DNA of 64,000 nucleotides from Defluviitaleaceae bacterium (GTDB lineage: Bacteria > Bacillota > Clostridia > Lachnospirales > UBA5962). Positions 27,010 to 34,923 of the stretch are shown in pieces. A program made the translations under genes and the position numbers. Every line of letters begins with the position of its first letter. Position 1 is the first letter of the stretch. The DNA is taken from the NCBI GenBank assembly GCA_009779915.1, contig WRBA01000010.1:1-64000 (forward strand), in the 5' to 3' direction. The notes under the pieces are model-generated. The model saw only the letters and a list, made by a program, of their open reading frames with translations. It had not been told where the DNA came from and searched no databases.

Positions 27010-28800
27010 ATGTTTAGAAAGTTTCTTAAATTAATAAAACCGGAAAAGAAAAAGTTTATAGCGTCTATTATAGCGGCTCTTTTAGCCGCTTGCTTTGTGC
27101 TTATGGCACCTTTGGTAATAAAATTTATATTGGATTATGTTCTGCCGGGGGTACCGGCAGATGATGGGATATTTTTATCTATCGCGAATGCCCTTGGGGG
27201 TATTGAATTTTTACGGCAAAATATATGGATATGTGCTGTTGCTATAATATTTATTGCATTAGGTCAGGCATCATGTGCTTTTTTGCGAGGTCGCTTTGCG
27301 GCTATTGGGGCTGAAAATATATCAAGAGCGCAAAAAGATATGCTTTACAATCATATGCAAAAACTTCCCTACGATTATCACGTTAAAGCTAAAACAGGGG
27401 ATATTATACAAAGATGTACTACCGATGTTGAGACTGTAAGGCGCTTTATAGCTACTCAATTTATGGAGATATTTAGGATAGCCTTTGCGGCTGTCATAGC
27501 CTTTGGCTTAATGCTTACATTCCATGTAGGGCTTGCTTTTGTTTCCGTAATGTTTGTGCCTGTTATTTTTTACTCAGCATATAAATTCTCCGGTGTTATA
27601 TCAAGTTCCTGGCAGGAAGTTGAGCATAAAGAAGGGGAACTTTCCACTGTTATGCAGGAAAATTTTACAGGAGTTCGTGTTGTCCGCGCTTTTGGCAGGG
27701 AAGAGTTTGAGCTTAATAAATTTGATGTAAGAAATAAGGATTTTAAAGATTTGACCTATAAGCATTTGATATATATAGCAAGATTTTGGGGTGTTTCGGA
27801 TTTCTTGTGCTTTCTTCAAATTGCTGCTGTCCTTTGTGTAAGTGTATATTTTGCCTATAATGGAGCTATAACTTTAGGTACGGTTGTTGTGTTTATGAGT
27901 TATGTAAACAATTTAGTCTGGCCTTTGCGTCAATTAGCACGTATAGTCAGTGATATGAACAAAATGGATGTTTCCATGAACAGGATTAACGAAATAATGT
28001 TTACCCCTGCGGAAGAAAGCGGCGAGGGTGCAACTACTCCTGACTTAAAGGGTGATATAGTGTTTAGAAATGTGGATTTTGCTTATGAGAAAGCTAAGCC
28101 TATCCTTAACTCCATTTCATTTACGGTGAAAAAAGGCGAAAAGATTGCTGTATTAGGCTCTACCGGTTCGGGAAAATCCAGCCTTATGCACCTTCTTCTT
28201 AGGCTGTATGACTATGAGAAGGGGAGTATAACCTTAAACGGCAACGAACTTAGAAGGATAGATAAGAGTTATTTGAGAAAGAAAGTAGGTATTGTTTTAC
28301 AAGATACATTCCTTTATTCCAAAAGCATAATGGAAAATATTAAGATGGCAAAAGATGTTGTAGAGGATAGTGAAGTTTATGATGCCGCTAAAGTTGCCAA
28401 TATCCACAGTGATATAGAAAACTTTAAAGATGGCTATAAGACAATGGTAGGAGAGCGAGGCGTGACTTTATCCGGCGGGCAAAAGCAAAGGGTGGCAATA
28501 GCCAGGACTTTGGTTAAAAACAGCGATATACTTATATTTGACGACTCCCTTTCCGCTGTGGATACGGAGACAGACGCCCTTATACAGGCAGAGCTTAAGA
28601 AAAAAGGTGAGGGAGTTACCACTTTTATAATATCTCAGCGTATAACAACCCTTATGGGAGCTGATAAAATATTGGTTATGGAAGGCGGCAAAATTACTGA
28701 TGCAGGCACTCATGATGAGCTTATTTCACGAGAGGGCTTATATTACAAAATTTGGAATATTCAAAATGATTTGGAAGAGGAATTTGAAAGGGAGGGGTAG
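27010..28800 (+). CDS. ABC exporter half-transporter, degenerate-site subunit
   Basis: 596 residues: six-helix exporter domain (about 1-320) and ATPase domain with Walker A LGSTGSGKSS, signature LSGGQKQRVAIAR and Walker B ILIFDDSLSAVD. The catalytic glutamate after Walker B is Asp, while the signature is canonical. Its partner, the next gene, has the opposite pattern. This is the layout of heterodimeric multidrug/lipid exporters such as BmrCD and TM287/288, with one degenerate and one active ATP site. The stop codon lies in a small GGGAGG/CCTCCC hairpin (28790-28807). Confidence 0.9.
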   Translation: MFRKFLKLIKPEKKKFIASIIAALLAACFVLMAPLVIKFILDYVLPGVPADDGIFLSIANALGGIEFLRQNIWICAVAIIFIALGQASCAFLRGRFAAIGAENISRAQKDMLYNHMQKLPYDYHVKAKTGDIIQRCTTDVETVRRFIATQFMEIFRIAFAAVIAFGLMLTFHVGLAFVSVMFVPVIFYSAYKFSGVISSSWQEVEHKEGELSTVMQENFTGVRVVRAFGREEFELNKFDVRNKDFKDLTYKHLIYIARFWGVSDFLCFLQIAAVLCVSVYFAYNGAITLGTVVVFMSYVNNLVWPLRQLARIVSDMNKMDVSMNRINEIMFTPAEESGEGATTPDLKGDIVFRNVDFAYEKAKPILNSISFTVKKGEKIAVLGSTGSGKSSLMHLLLRLYDYEKGSITLNGNELRRIDKSYLRKKVGIVLQDTFLYSKSIMENIKMAKDVVEDSEVYDAAKVANIHSDIENFKDGYKTMVGERGVTLSGGQKQRVAIARTLVKNSDILIFDDSLSAVDTETDALIQAELKKKGEGVTTFIISQRITTLMGADKILVMEGGKITDAGTHDELISREGLYYKIWNIQNDLEEEFEREG

Positions 28801-28822
28801 ACCTCCCCGGAAATTATCTTTA

Positions 28823-28938
28823 GACATATTTGCGGTTGTTTTTCCAGATTGCTTCGTCAGTGCCTCCTAGCAGATTAGCTACGCATATGCGTCGTCTGCA
28901 CTTCCTTGTCCTCTTAAAAAACATCTGGCAAATATGTC
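28823..28938. repeat. Inverted-repeat element, 116 bp, between exporter genes
   Basis: Perfect 11-bp ends GACATATTTGC / GCAAATATGTC. The centre holds the 19-nt core GTCAGTGCCTCCTAGCAGA (28856-28874), repeated at 34718-34736, and a nearby GTCGTCnGCACTT shared with the same element. It creates a false upstream extension of the following reading frame. Confidence 0.7.
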
Positions 28939-28967
28939 AAAATCTAATTACCAGGAGGTCCGGTCTA

Positions 28968-30791
28968 ATGGATCATTTTCAAGAAGAAAATTTTTCGAAA
29001 AAGCTTAATTTTGGGCTATGGGGCTCTCTTCTCAGATATGCTGAAAACGCGAAGAAGGAGTGTGTGCTGCTTACTTTACTAAACCTTGTTTACTCCGGCA
29101 TTTCAGCACTTTTGCCTTTAGCTATAGGTTATGCAATTGATACCTTTGTAGTAGCAAGGGATATGACGACATTTATCCCATTTGTAATTTTACTTATAAT
29201 ATGGGTTGCTCTTTCAGGGTATTTGACCTATAAATTTATTGATTTTGCCTCGATTATTGAGGTAAATATAGTTCATGATATGCGAAAAGCCGGCTTTGTA
29301 AACTTGCAAAAGCTGTCATTTTCTTATTTTGATACTACTCCCGTTGGCTGGATTTTATCAAGGATGGCGGCGGATATCCAAAGGGTAGGGGATGTTATAG
29401 CCTGGAGTTTGTTGGATATGTCCTTTATGGCTTTTGAAATAATATTCTTCAGCGCGGCGATGATTTTACTTAATTGGCGGCTTGCCCTTGTAACCCTTGC
29501 GGTACTGCCTTTTGTGGTAATTATAAGCTTTTATTTTCAGAAGAAAATACTTAAAAACCAAAGGGAAGTCAGAAAATTTAACTCAAGAATAACAGGTGCC
29601 TACAATGAAGGTATTACAGGGGCCAGGACGACCAAAACCTTAGTTCGTGAAGCTAAGAATTTTGAGGAGTTTGGGGAGCTTAGCGAAGGCATGAGAAAGG
29701 CGAGTATCGTGTCTGCAACCTTATCGGCAGTTTATATGCCCATTATTGTGATGCTTGGGAGTATAACTGTAGCTGCCACAATATATTTCGGAAGCGGCGG
29801 TGTTATGAGCGGGCTGATTACATTTGGTACATTGACGGCTTTTATTAATTATATCATGCGGATGTTTGAGCCTATTCAGCAAGTAGCAAGGGTTTTGTCG
29901 GAAATGCAGTCGGCACAAGCAGCAGGGGAGCGGACTATAAGCCTTATAAACACCAAGCCTGATATATTGGAGTCGGATGAGGTGCTTGCAATATACGGTG
30001 ATTCTCTAAATCCCAAACAGGAGAATTGGGAGCCTATACATGGGGATATTGAATTTAAAAACGTAACCTTTGCCTATAAAACCGGTGAAAAAATCCTTGA
30101 AAACTTTAATTTAACAATTGAAAAAGGGCAAAATATAGCCTTGGTAGGTGCTACAGGTGCAGGCAAAAGTACTATAGTAAATTTAATTTGCCGCTTTTAC
30201 GAGCCTACGGAAGGTGAAATATTAATTGACGGTGTGGATTATAGACAGCGTTCCCAAGCGTGGCTTCATGCCAACCTTGGGTATGTACTGCAAACCCCTC
30301 ATTTATTTAGCGGCTCGGTAATGGAGAATATTCGCTACGGGCTTTTGGAAGCCACGGATGATGAGGTTATAGAGGCAGCTAAAGCTGTAGGTGCTTATGA
30401 TTTTATTATAAATATGTCGAAAGGCTTCGATACAGATGTAGGCGAAGGGGGCAACAGGCTTTCAGTAGGCGAGAAGCAGCTTGTAAGCTTTGCAAGGGCA
30501 ATTTTGCGTAAGCCGGCACTCTTTGTCCTTGATGAAGCTACATCTTCAATAGATACGGAAACGGAATTAGGCATACAAAAAGCTATCGAAAAAATACTGA
30601 AAGGGCGAACAAGTTTTCTGATTGCCCATAGGCTGTCCACAATAAAATCCTGTGATAAAATATTGGTAATAGAAGGCGGCGAAATAGTGGAGGTAGGCAA
30701 TCATAAGGAATTGATAAAGAAAAAGGGCAGGTATTTTAATTTATACACCAACCAGTTTATTGAGGAGAATGAGAAGAAAATACTGGGATAA
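28968..30791 (+). CDS. ABC exporter half-transporter, active-site subunit
   Basis: 607 residues from ATG 28968, which follows AGGAGG by 9 bases; the frame stays open further upstream only because it crosses the inverted-repeat element. Exporter membrane domain (about 20-330) and ATPase domain with Walker A GATGAGKST, a deviant signature LSVGEKQLVSFAR and an intact Walker B with catalytic Glu (FVLDEATSSID). It pairs with the preceding gene as a heterodimer. The substrate is unknown. Confidence 0.9.
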   Translation: MDHFQEENFSKKLNFGLWGSLLRYAENAKKECVLLTLLNLVYSGISALLPLAIGYAIDTFVVARDMTTFIPFVILLIIWVALSGYLTYKFIDFASIIEVNIVHDMRKAGFVNLQKLSFSYFDTTPVGWILSRMAADIQRVGDVIAWSLLDMSFMAFEIIFFSAAMILLNWRLALVTLAVLPFVVIISFYFQKKILKNQREVRKFNSRITGAYNEGITGARTTKTLVREAKNFEEFGELSEGMRKASIVSATLSAVYMPIIVMLGSITVAATIYFGSGGVMSGLITFGTLTAFINYIMRMFEPIQQVARVLSEMQSAQAAGERTISLINTKPDILESDEVLAIYGDSLNPKQENWEPIHGDIEFKNVTFAYKTGEKILENFNLTIEKGQNIALVGATGAGKSTIVNLICRFYEPTEGEILIDGVDYRQRSQAWLHANLGYVLQTPHLFSGSVMENIRYGLLEATDDEVIEAAKAVGAYDFIINMSKGFDTDVGEGGNRLSVGEKQLVSFARAILRKPALFVLDEATSSIDTETELGIQKAIEKILKGRTSFLIAHRLSTIKSCDKILVIEGGEIVEVGNHKELIKKKGRYFNLYTNQFIEENEKKILG

Positions 30792-30796
30792 GAGAG

Positions 30797-31666
30797 ATGG
30801 CAATGGTTTTTGAGTTGTATAAAGATGTAAAGGCTTTTAATGATGATGTATACGACCTTCTTATGGAAAATGAGGTCGTTAATATGATGATTTTAGGGGA
30901 TTTGGCTGTAGGTTTGACTGCGGAAAATCCAATTGGCTGGCGGGATGCCTCTAAATGGATGATGGCAGCGGTAAAAGATAGTGATTGTGCAGTGGCAGCC
31001 GTCTTTATGATACCGGGAGATAATTTGCAGTTTTATATTAGTAACCGTTTTGGCAGGCAAGATTTAGTTTTAGCTCATCTTGCAAAAGGGCTTGCGGATA
31101 CAGAGGTTTTTATAAAAGGAATATACGTGAAAGCTGACTTAGGGCCAGCTTTTGCTGACGCTTATGTCTTTTATGTTAATACTTGGCATAAGAAAAAATG
31201 CGAACGGTTATATACTCTTAGTAATTGCATAAGCGCAGATATTTTGCTGCAAGGTCATTTGCGCTTAGCTGCGGAAAAGGATTTGGCTTTTATCCCCTAT
31301 TGGCGGGAAGATTTTTTGGGAAATAAAAATATATCTGATGATTATGAAGGGTATAGGGGAATGATTTCAGCGAAAAATCTCTATATTTTGGAGGATGAGG
31401 GTATTCCTGTATCAATGGGCAGGATAGACCAAAAACTTGAAAATATTTGTGGTTTGGGGCTTATATATACCCCTTCCTATTTTAGGAGTAAGGGGTATGG
31501 AACCGCTATTACAGCACATATTAGCAAGCTTTGTCTAGATGAGGGGTGTACGTGTGCCCTTATTGCTGATTTAGCCAATCCTGTCTCTAATAGTATTTAT
31601 CAAAAGATAGGTTATAAGCCTGTTTGTGATATGATTGAGATAGGGTTTGATATTGACAAAAATTGA
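30797..31666 (+). CDS. GNAT-family N-acetyltransferase with extra N-terminal domain
   Basis: 289 residues. The C-terminal 110 residues have the acetyl-CoA binding pattern (GLIYTPSYFRSKGYGTAITAHI, then ANPVSNSIYQKIGYKPV). The N-terminal 170 residues are probably a degenerate GNAT-like half, as in two-domain GNAT proteins. It starts 5 bp after the exporter gene and may be in its operon. The substrate is unknown. Its last codons overlap the promoter of the type I toxin. Confidence 0.8.
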   Translation: MAMVFELYKDVKAFNDDVYDLLMENEVVNMMILGDLAVGLTAENPIGWRDASKWMMAAVKDSDCAVAAVFMIPGDNLQFYISNRFGRQDLVLAHLAKGLADTEVFIKGIYVKADLGPAFADAYVFYVNTWHKKKCERLYTLSNCISADILLQGHLRLAAEKDLAFIPYWREDFLGNKNISDDYEGYRGMISAKNLYILEDEGIPVSMGRIDQKLENICGLGLIYTPSYFRSKGYGTAITAHISKLCLDEGCTCALIADLANPVSNSIYQKIGYKPVCDMIEIGFDIDKN

Positions 31667-31681
31667 CAGGGACTTTACAAT
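31653..31681 (+). promoter_or_regulatory. Promoter of type I toxin mRNA
   Basis: TTGACA, 17-bp spacer, TACAAT; start of transcription expected near 31688, just before the leader arm GGCGTTGCT. Confidence 0.75.
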
Positions 31682-31732
31682 ACAGTTGGGCGTTGCTAAG
31701 CAGTAGGCGGTTAGCCAATCCTCCAAAAAGGA

Positions 31733-31777
31733 GGCTGGTCGGCTCCTTCGGAACCTGCTCGCCCAAGCATCCCGGGT
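31733..31777 (+). ncRNA. 45-nt structured leader module, copy 1
   Basis: GGCTGGTCGG, an 11-nt hairpin segment, then CCTGCTCGCC and CAAGCATCCCGGGT. The same flanks occur at 45623-45667 around a different hairpin. Here it is in the toxin leader directly before the ribosome binding site. Confidence 0.55.
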
Positions 31778-31783
31778 GAGGTC

Positions 31784-31864
31784 GTGAGTACATACGAAGC
31801 GTTAATGTTAATGATTGTTTTTGCAGTCCTAATTATAACAATTCAGCGTGACAAACGAAAATAG
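31784..31864 (+). CDS. Type I toxin, holin-like (Hol-Tox) peptide, 26 aa
   Basis: A GTG-started reading frame of 26 codons encodes a peptide beginning (M)STYEALMLMIVFAVLI and ending in a basic tail (QRDKRK). This N-terminus is the hallmark of the putative holin-like toxin family of Firmicutes, a group of membrane-active type I toxins related in layout to TxpA and Fst. GGTGA lies 4 bases upstream of the start and matches the 3' part of the AGGAGGTGA site. The stop codon overlaps a hairpin (31861-31893). An antisense promoter faces it from the right. Expression would be limited by the antisense RNA and the folded leader. Confidence 0.75.
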   Translation: MSTYEALMLMIVFAVLIITIQRDKRK

Positions 31865-31948
31865 CCGCCCTGTCCTGGAAAACGAGCGGCTATAATCTTT
31901 ATAGTTAATCTTATTCAGGCTAACCGCTTATCAGCAACGCCTTTTTCT
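31853..31948 (-). ncRNA. Predicted antisense antitoxin RNA
   Basis: Defined by the consensus minus-strand promoter at 31955-31983 and by the hairpin at 31861-31893, which on this strand is followed by TTTTCGTTT. The RNA would be about 95 nt and complementary to the last codons and 3' region of the toxin mRNA, the usual overlap in TxpA/RatA- and Fst-type systems. Ends are inferred. Confidence 0.6.
31861..31893. terminator. Hairpin at toxin stop codon, terminator of antitoxin RNA
   Basis: Stem ATAGCCGC / GCGGCTAT. A T-run follows on the minus strand; on the plus strand the run is weak (AATCTTTAT). Confidence 0.7.
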
Positions 31949-31954
31949 ATTTAG

Positions 31955-31983
31955 ATTATATCATTGTTAATGATAATTGTCAA
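31955..31983 (-). promoter_or_regulatory. Promoter of antitoxin RNA
   Basis: Perfect consensus TTGACA, 17-bp spacer, TATAAT on the minus strand. The spacer contains a TATCATT/AATGATA palindrome that could bind a regulator, though the resemblance to a Fur box is partial. Confidence 0.8.
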
Positions 31984-32137
31984 CATGGATAACACCGATA
32001 AGCCTGATTTGATATAAAAAATGGTATATGATAAGTATATAAGTATAAATGATATATTGAAGGCACAAAGGACACAAAGCTTTGATGATGTTAGATGCTA
32101 TTAGATTATAAACTCATATAAAGGGATTTTGTTCATT

Positions 32138-32638
32138 ATGGAAAATTTGTATATAGTTTTAGAAGATTTAACTATGATTCTAAGTCATTCAAATAATTTG
32201 GATACATATCCAAGGTTAATGGTTGTAATAACTTTTATTTATACTATAGCGACAATATTTATTTGTGTATTTAACTTGAAATCTGCTAAAGCTGCAAGAG
32301 AGCAAGCAGCAGAGCAGAAGCGGCAGTTTGATGAAACGAATCGTCCCGTTGTTGATTTTACAATAGAGCCTATGCAAGGAGCCGCGTTAGGCTTAGTTTT
32401 TCAAAATACCGGAAAGAAATTGGCAAGGGAAATTTGTGTTGAAATAAATGATGATTTTATAAATAAGTTAGAGGAAGGGCGTCAAAGGTATATTGTTAAT
32501 TTAACCAAATCAAATTTTATTTTGGGTATAAATCAATCCAAGGTAGCTGGGTTTTGTTTAGTTTCATCCCAATCATATTTACTCAATTTCCCTTCAAGCA
32601 TCAAGCCCTTAAAATCATTCTGCCTAAGTGCCTCGTAG
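32138..32638 (+). CDS. Membrane-anchored protein, probably C-terminally truncated
   Basis: 166 residues: a membrane segment at about 26-46, a helical KSAKAAREQAAEQKRQFDE linker, then a beta-rich domain (RPVVDFTIEPMQGAALGLVFQNTGKK). This resembles small hypothetical proteins that are usually longer. The last 35 codons are read from the antisense strand of the 3' end of trmL (32533-32638), so the original C-terminus has probably been lost. It may be a decaying gene. Surrounding sequence is unusually AT-rich. Confidence 0.5.
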   Translation: MENLYIVLEDLTMILSHSNNLDTYPRLMVVITFIYTIATIFICVFNLKSAKAAREQAAEQKRQFDETNRPVVDFTIEPMQGAALGLVFQNTGKKLAREICVEINDDFINKLEEGRQRYIVNLTKSNFILGINQSKVAGFCLVSSQSYLLNFPSSIKPLKSFCLSAS

Positions 32639-33063
32639 AGAACAATTGCCACAGAGCTTGATAGGTTTAGAGAGCGATATTTCTCGTCCATTGGTATGCG
32701 TATGCAGTTTTCTTTGTTTTTTAAAAGTATTTCCTCAGGGATACCTGTGCTTTCCTTGCCGAAAACAATGAAAGCATTTGGGCTGTAATTGACTTCACTG
32801 TAGAGTATCCTGCCTTTTGTTTCCACATAAAATATTTGCTGGCTTTCTTGTTTTACGGCAAACTCCTCAAAGTTTTCATAATAATGGACATCCAAATTTT
32901 TCCAATAATCCATGCCGGAGCGTTTTAGATGCTTATCATCCACCGAAAAGCCAAGAGGCTTTATAAGATGGAGAGATGAATTGGTGGATATGCAGCTTCT
33001 TCCAATATTTCCTGTGTTTGAAGGTATTTCAGGTTCGAATAAAACTATATTCAATTTAGACAC
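32533..33063 (-). CDS. trmL: tRNA (cytidine(34)-2'-O)-methyltransferase
   Basis: 176-residue SPOUT-fold methyltransferase of the TrmL/CspR type: LFEPEIPSNTGNIGRSC at the N-terminus, FGKESTGIPEEIL, and the knot motif RSLNLSSSVAIVLYEALRQ at the C-terminal end. It methylates the wobble ribose of tRNA-Leu species. It is followed, on its coding strand, by the antisense truncated gene and no clear terminator. A tRNA gene lies just upstream in the same direction. Confidence 0.93.
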   Translation of the reverse strand: MSKLNIVLFEPEIPSNTGNIGRSCISTNSSLHLIKPLGFSVDDKHLKRSGMDYWKNLDVHYYENFEEFAVKQESQQIFYVETKGRILYSEVNYSPNAFIVFGKESTGIPEEILLKNKENCIRIPMDEKYRSLNLSSSVAIVLYEALRQNDFKGLMLEGKLSKYDWDETKQNPATLD

Positions 33064-33078
33064 CTGCTTATAAATTTC

Positions 33079-33106
33079 AAAAAGACCCTCGCTTAGAGGG
33101 TCTTTT
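33079..33106 (-). terminator. Terminator after tRNA-Arg
   Basis: Stem AAAGACCCTC / GAGGGTCTTT with runs of A and T on either side; it separates the tRNA from trmL. Confidence 0.85.
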
Positions 33107-33115
33107 CAGGTTACA

Positions 33116-33189
33116 TGTACGTGACAGGACTTGAACCCACAACCTTGCGGTCCGTAGCCGCACGCTCTATCCGGTTGAGCTACACGTAC
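33116..33189 (-). tRNA. tRNA-Arg (anticodon ACG)
   Basis: 74-nt cloverleaf on the minus strand: perfect 7-bp acceptor stem (GTACGTG / CACGTAC), D stem GCTC/GAGC, anticodon stem TGCGG/CCGCA around the loop CTACGGA, and T loop TTCAAGT. CCA is not encoded. The T stem (GTGGG / CCTGT) contains three G-U or U-G wobbles, which is unusually weak. The ACG anticodon would be deaminated to ICG by TadA. Confidence 0.9.
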
Positions 33190-33228
33190 TTATAGTCGCT
33201 AAACTTGGCAACAAATGCTGCAAGAAAG

Positions 33229-33257
33229 ATTGTACCATCAAAAAACATATTTTGCAA
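33229..33257 (-). promoter_or_regulatory. tRNA-Arg promoter
   Basis: TTGCAA, 17-bp spacer, TACAAT reading towards the tRNA, about 40 bp upstream of the mature 5' end. Confidence 0.65.
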
Positions 33258-33303
33258 GTATTTATTTTATTAAAATTATGATTTTTTTAAGTTGTATATA
33301 AAA

Positions 33304-33344
33304 AACTCCGTGAAGCTAACTATAACAGCTTGCTCCACGGAGTT
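33304..33344 (-). terminator. Terminator after symporter gene
   Basis: Stem ACTCCGTG / CACGGAGT with an inner AAGCT/AGCTT stem and an A-run to its left (T-run on the minus strand). Confidence 0.8.
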
Positions 33345-33373
33345 GTGCAATGATTGGTGATTAAGATAAATTA

Positions 33374-34567
33374 CTAAAAAACTGAATGTTCGCCTTCGCC
33401 AAGTTTCAAGCCGCGGTCTTCAGCATATTTAGACAAGTTCATAATCATAGGACCGTCACTTGTGATATTGCAAGCGGTACCAAAGCTGTCCTGAAGGGCA
33501 AAAATAGCAAGCATCATAGCAATGGCAGCACCGCCTTCTTCAAAGCCTAAAACAGCCGTAATAAGCCCTAAAGATGCCATAAGAGTACCCCCTGGCACGC
33601 CGGGAGCGGCAACGGCAAATACGGCAACTAAAAATACAAACATAACCATTGTGCCGAACTGGGGCATAGTGCCGTAAAGAAATTGTGAAACGGTTAAAGA
33701 TAAGAATACAATACTTATAATCGAGCCTGGCATATGAATGTGAGCAAAGAGAGGTATACCAAAACTAATCATGCCCTTATCTAAAACCTTGGATTTATCA
33801 GCTGATCTAAGAGCTATAGGAAGTGTAGCAGCCGATGACATTGTACCTACTGCGGTTATATAAGCAGGTCCGTAATGTTTTAAAACTTCAATGGGGCTCT
33901 TTTTGGAGTAAATTGCGGCAATAACATATAAAATTGCAATCCATAAGCTATGTATAAGGATAATCAGTACAATTACTCCCAAAAATACCGGCATTTGCTC
34001 GGTTATACGTCCCTGATAGGCAAGCTCCGCAAATGTGCCGCCAATAAATATTGGCAGGAGAGGGATAATAACTCTTCTTACGATAGTCATAATCATAGTT
34101 TGGAACTCTTGCAAAAGGTTTGTAAACATTTTCGACTCTGTCCAAACTGCTGAAAGACCAAGGAAAAGCGCAAGAGCAAGTGCGCTCATCGGAGGCATAA
34201 TTTGAGGAATGTTTAAGGTGAAAATCATAGCCGGAAGACTACGTCCTGCTACGGTTTCGGCAATAAAGAGGTTAGGGATTATAACAAAGCCTGCTATCAT
34301 TGACAAAAGCCCTGCAAGAACAACAGAACCGTAAGAAAGCCCTAAAGAAAGCCCTAAAAGCTTAGAAGCATGTTTGCCCATCCTTGTTATGGAAGGCGCG
34401 ACAGATGCAACGATAATTAACGGTACGCCAAAGAAAATGATTTGACCTGCAATATGCCGTACACTTCTAAGAGCGGTCATTAACCCTTCGTTAATATTAA
34501 GGCCTATTACAATACCTATTGCGATTGATACAAGAAGAATAAAAGGTAAAGATTTAGAAAGTTTCAT
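33374..34567 (-). CDS. Dicarboxylate/amino acid:cation symporter (DAACS family)
   Basis: 397 residues from ATG 34567, which has AGGTGA 7 bases upstream. The frame remains open for 38 more codons, but those begin inside an inverted-repeat element. About eight membrane helices plus re-entrant loops. The family signatures are AVGTMSSAATLPIA (serine-rich hairpin 1 region) and FGTACNITSDGPMIM near the C-terminus. The family moves glutamate, aspartate, serine or C4-dicarboxylates with Na+ or H+. The binding-site residues do not let me name the substrate. Confidence 0.88.
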   Translation of the reverse strand: MKLSKSLPFILLVSIAIGIVIGLNINEGLMTALRSVRHIAGQIIFFGVPLIIVASVAPSITRMGKHASKLLGLSLGLSYGSVVLAGLLSMIAGFVIIPNLFIAETVAGRSLPAMIFTLNIPQIMPPMSALALALFLGLSAVWTESKMFTNLLQEFQTMIMTIVRRVIIPLLPIFIGGTFAELAYQGRITEQMPVFLGVIVLIILIHSLWIAILYVIAAIYSKKSPIEVLKHYGPAYITAVGTMSSAATLPIALRSADKSKVLDKGMISFGIPLFAHIHMPGSIISIVFLSLTVSQFLYGTMPQFGTMVMFVFLVAVFAVAAPGVPGGTLMASLGLITAVLGFEEGGAAIAMMLAIFALQDSFGTACNITSDGPMIMNLSKYAEDRGLKLGEGEHSVF

Positions 34568-34660
34568 CAAAATATCACCTGCTATCAAAGTATTTTTTAA
34601 TACTAATCCTTTAAGAAAATATAAGAAAAGCCTCCTAAAAGTAGACCCTCCTCTCCCTAA

Positions 34661-34824
34661 GAGCATATTTAGTATCTCCATTACGATGTTCTTTTGAGAA
34701 ATTTTCCACCATACTTTGTCAGTGCCTCCTAGCAGAATATCTTCGATTATGTGTCGTCGGCACTTACGCGCCTGGCAAAAAAATTCTTCAAAAGCCCTTC
34801 GTAAGCGAGATACTAAACAGGCTC
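34661..34824. repeat. Inverted-repeat element, 164 bp (family with 45523-45808)
   Basis: Ends GAGCATATTTAGTATCTC and the complement of GAGATACTAAACAGGCTC match at 16/18. A second inner pair of arms (TTTTGAGAAATTTT... / ...AAATTCTTCAAAAG) extends the hairpin. The end sequence matches the terminal repeats at 45.5 kb and the core matches the element at 28.8 kb. Together with the promoter below it accounts for most of the 420-bp gap between the symporter and dipeptidase genes. Confidence 0.75.
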
Positions 34825-34923
34825 TTAGTGTCTATGAATACAAACTCCGGAAAGCCAACCTTAAAGTTCTTAAGGGAATCTTAACATATCATAATATGCC
34901 TGTCAATAATGCAAATTTTTTGT

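Larger units (their letters stand above)
31689..31941. repeat. Inverted repeat bracketing the toxin-antitoxin locus
   Basis: GGCGTTGCT plus GCGGTTAGCC at 31689-31716 recur inverted at 31918-31941. Each copy is immediately downstream of one of the two convergent promoters, so both RNAs would begin with nearly the same sequence. Confidence 0.7.

Noticed and set aside
28830-28967. 46-codon N-terminal extension of the second exporter subunit
   Set aside because: It is a read-through of the inverted-repeat element; the ATG at 28968 has a strong AGGAGG site and matches exporter N-termini.
31587-31793. 68-codon minus-strand frame over the toxin leader
   Set aside because: Antisense to the acetyltransferase 3' end and the structured leader; no start signal.
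31958-31976. Fur-box-like palindrome TATCATT-n3-AATGATA
   Set aside because: It lies in the spacer of a consensus promoter and departs from the 7-1-7 Fur layout; kept only as a note on the antitoxin promoter.
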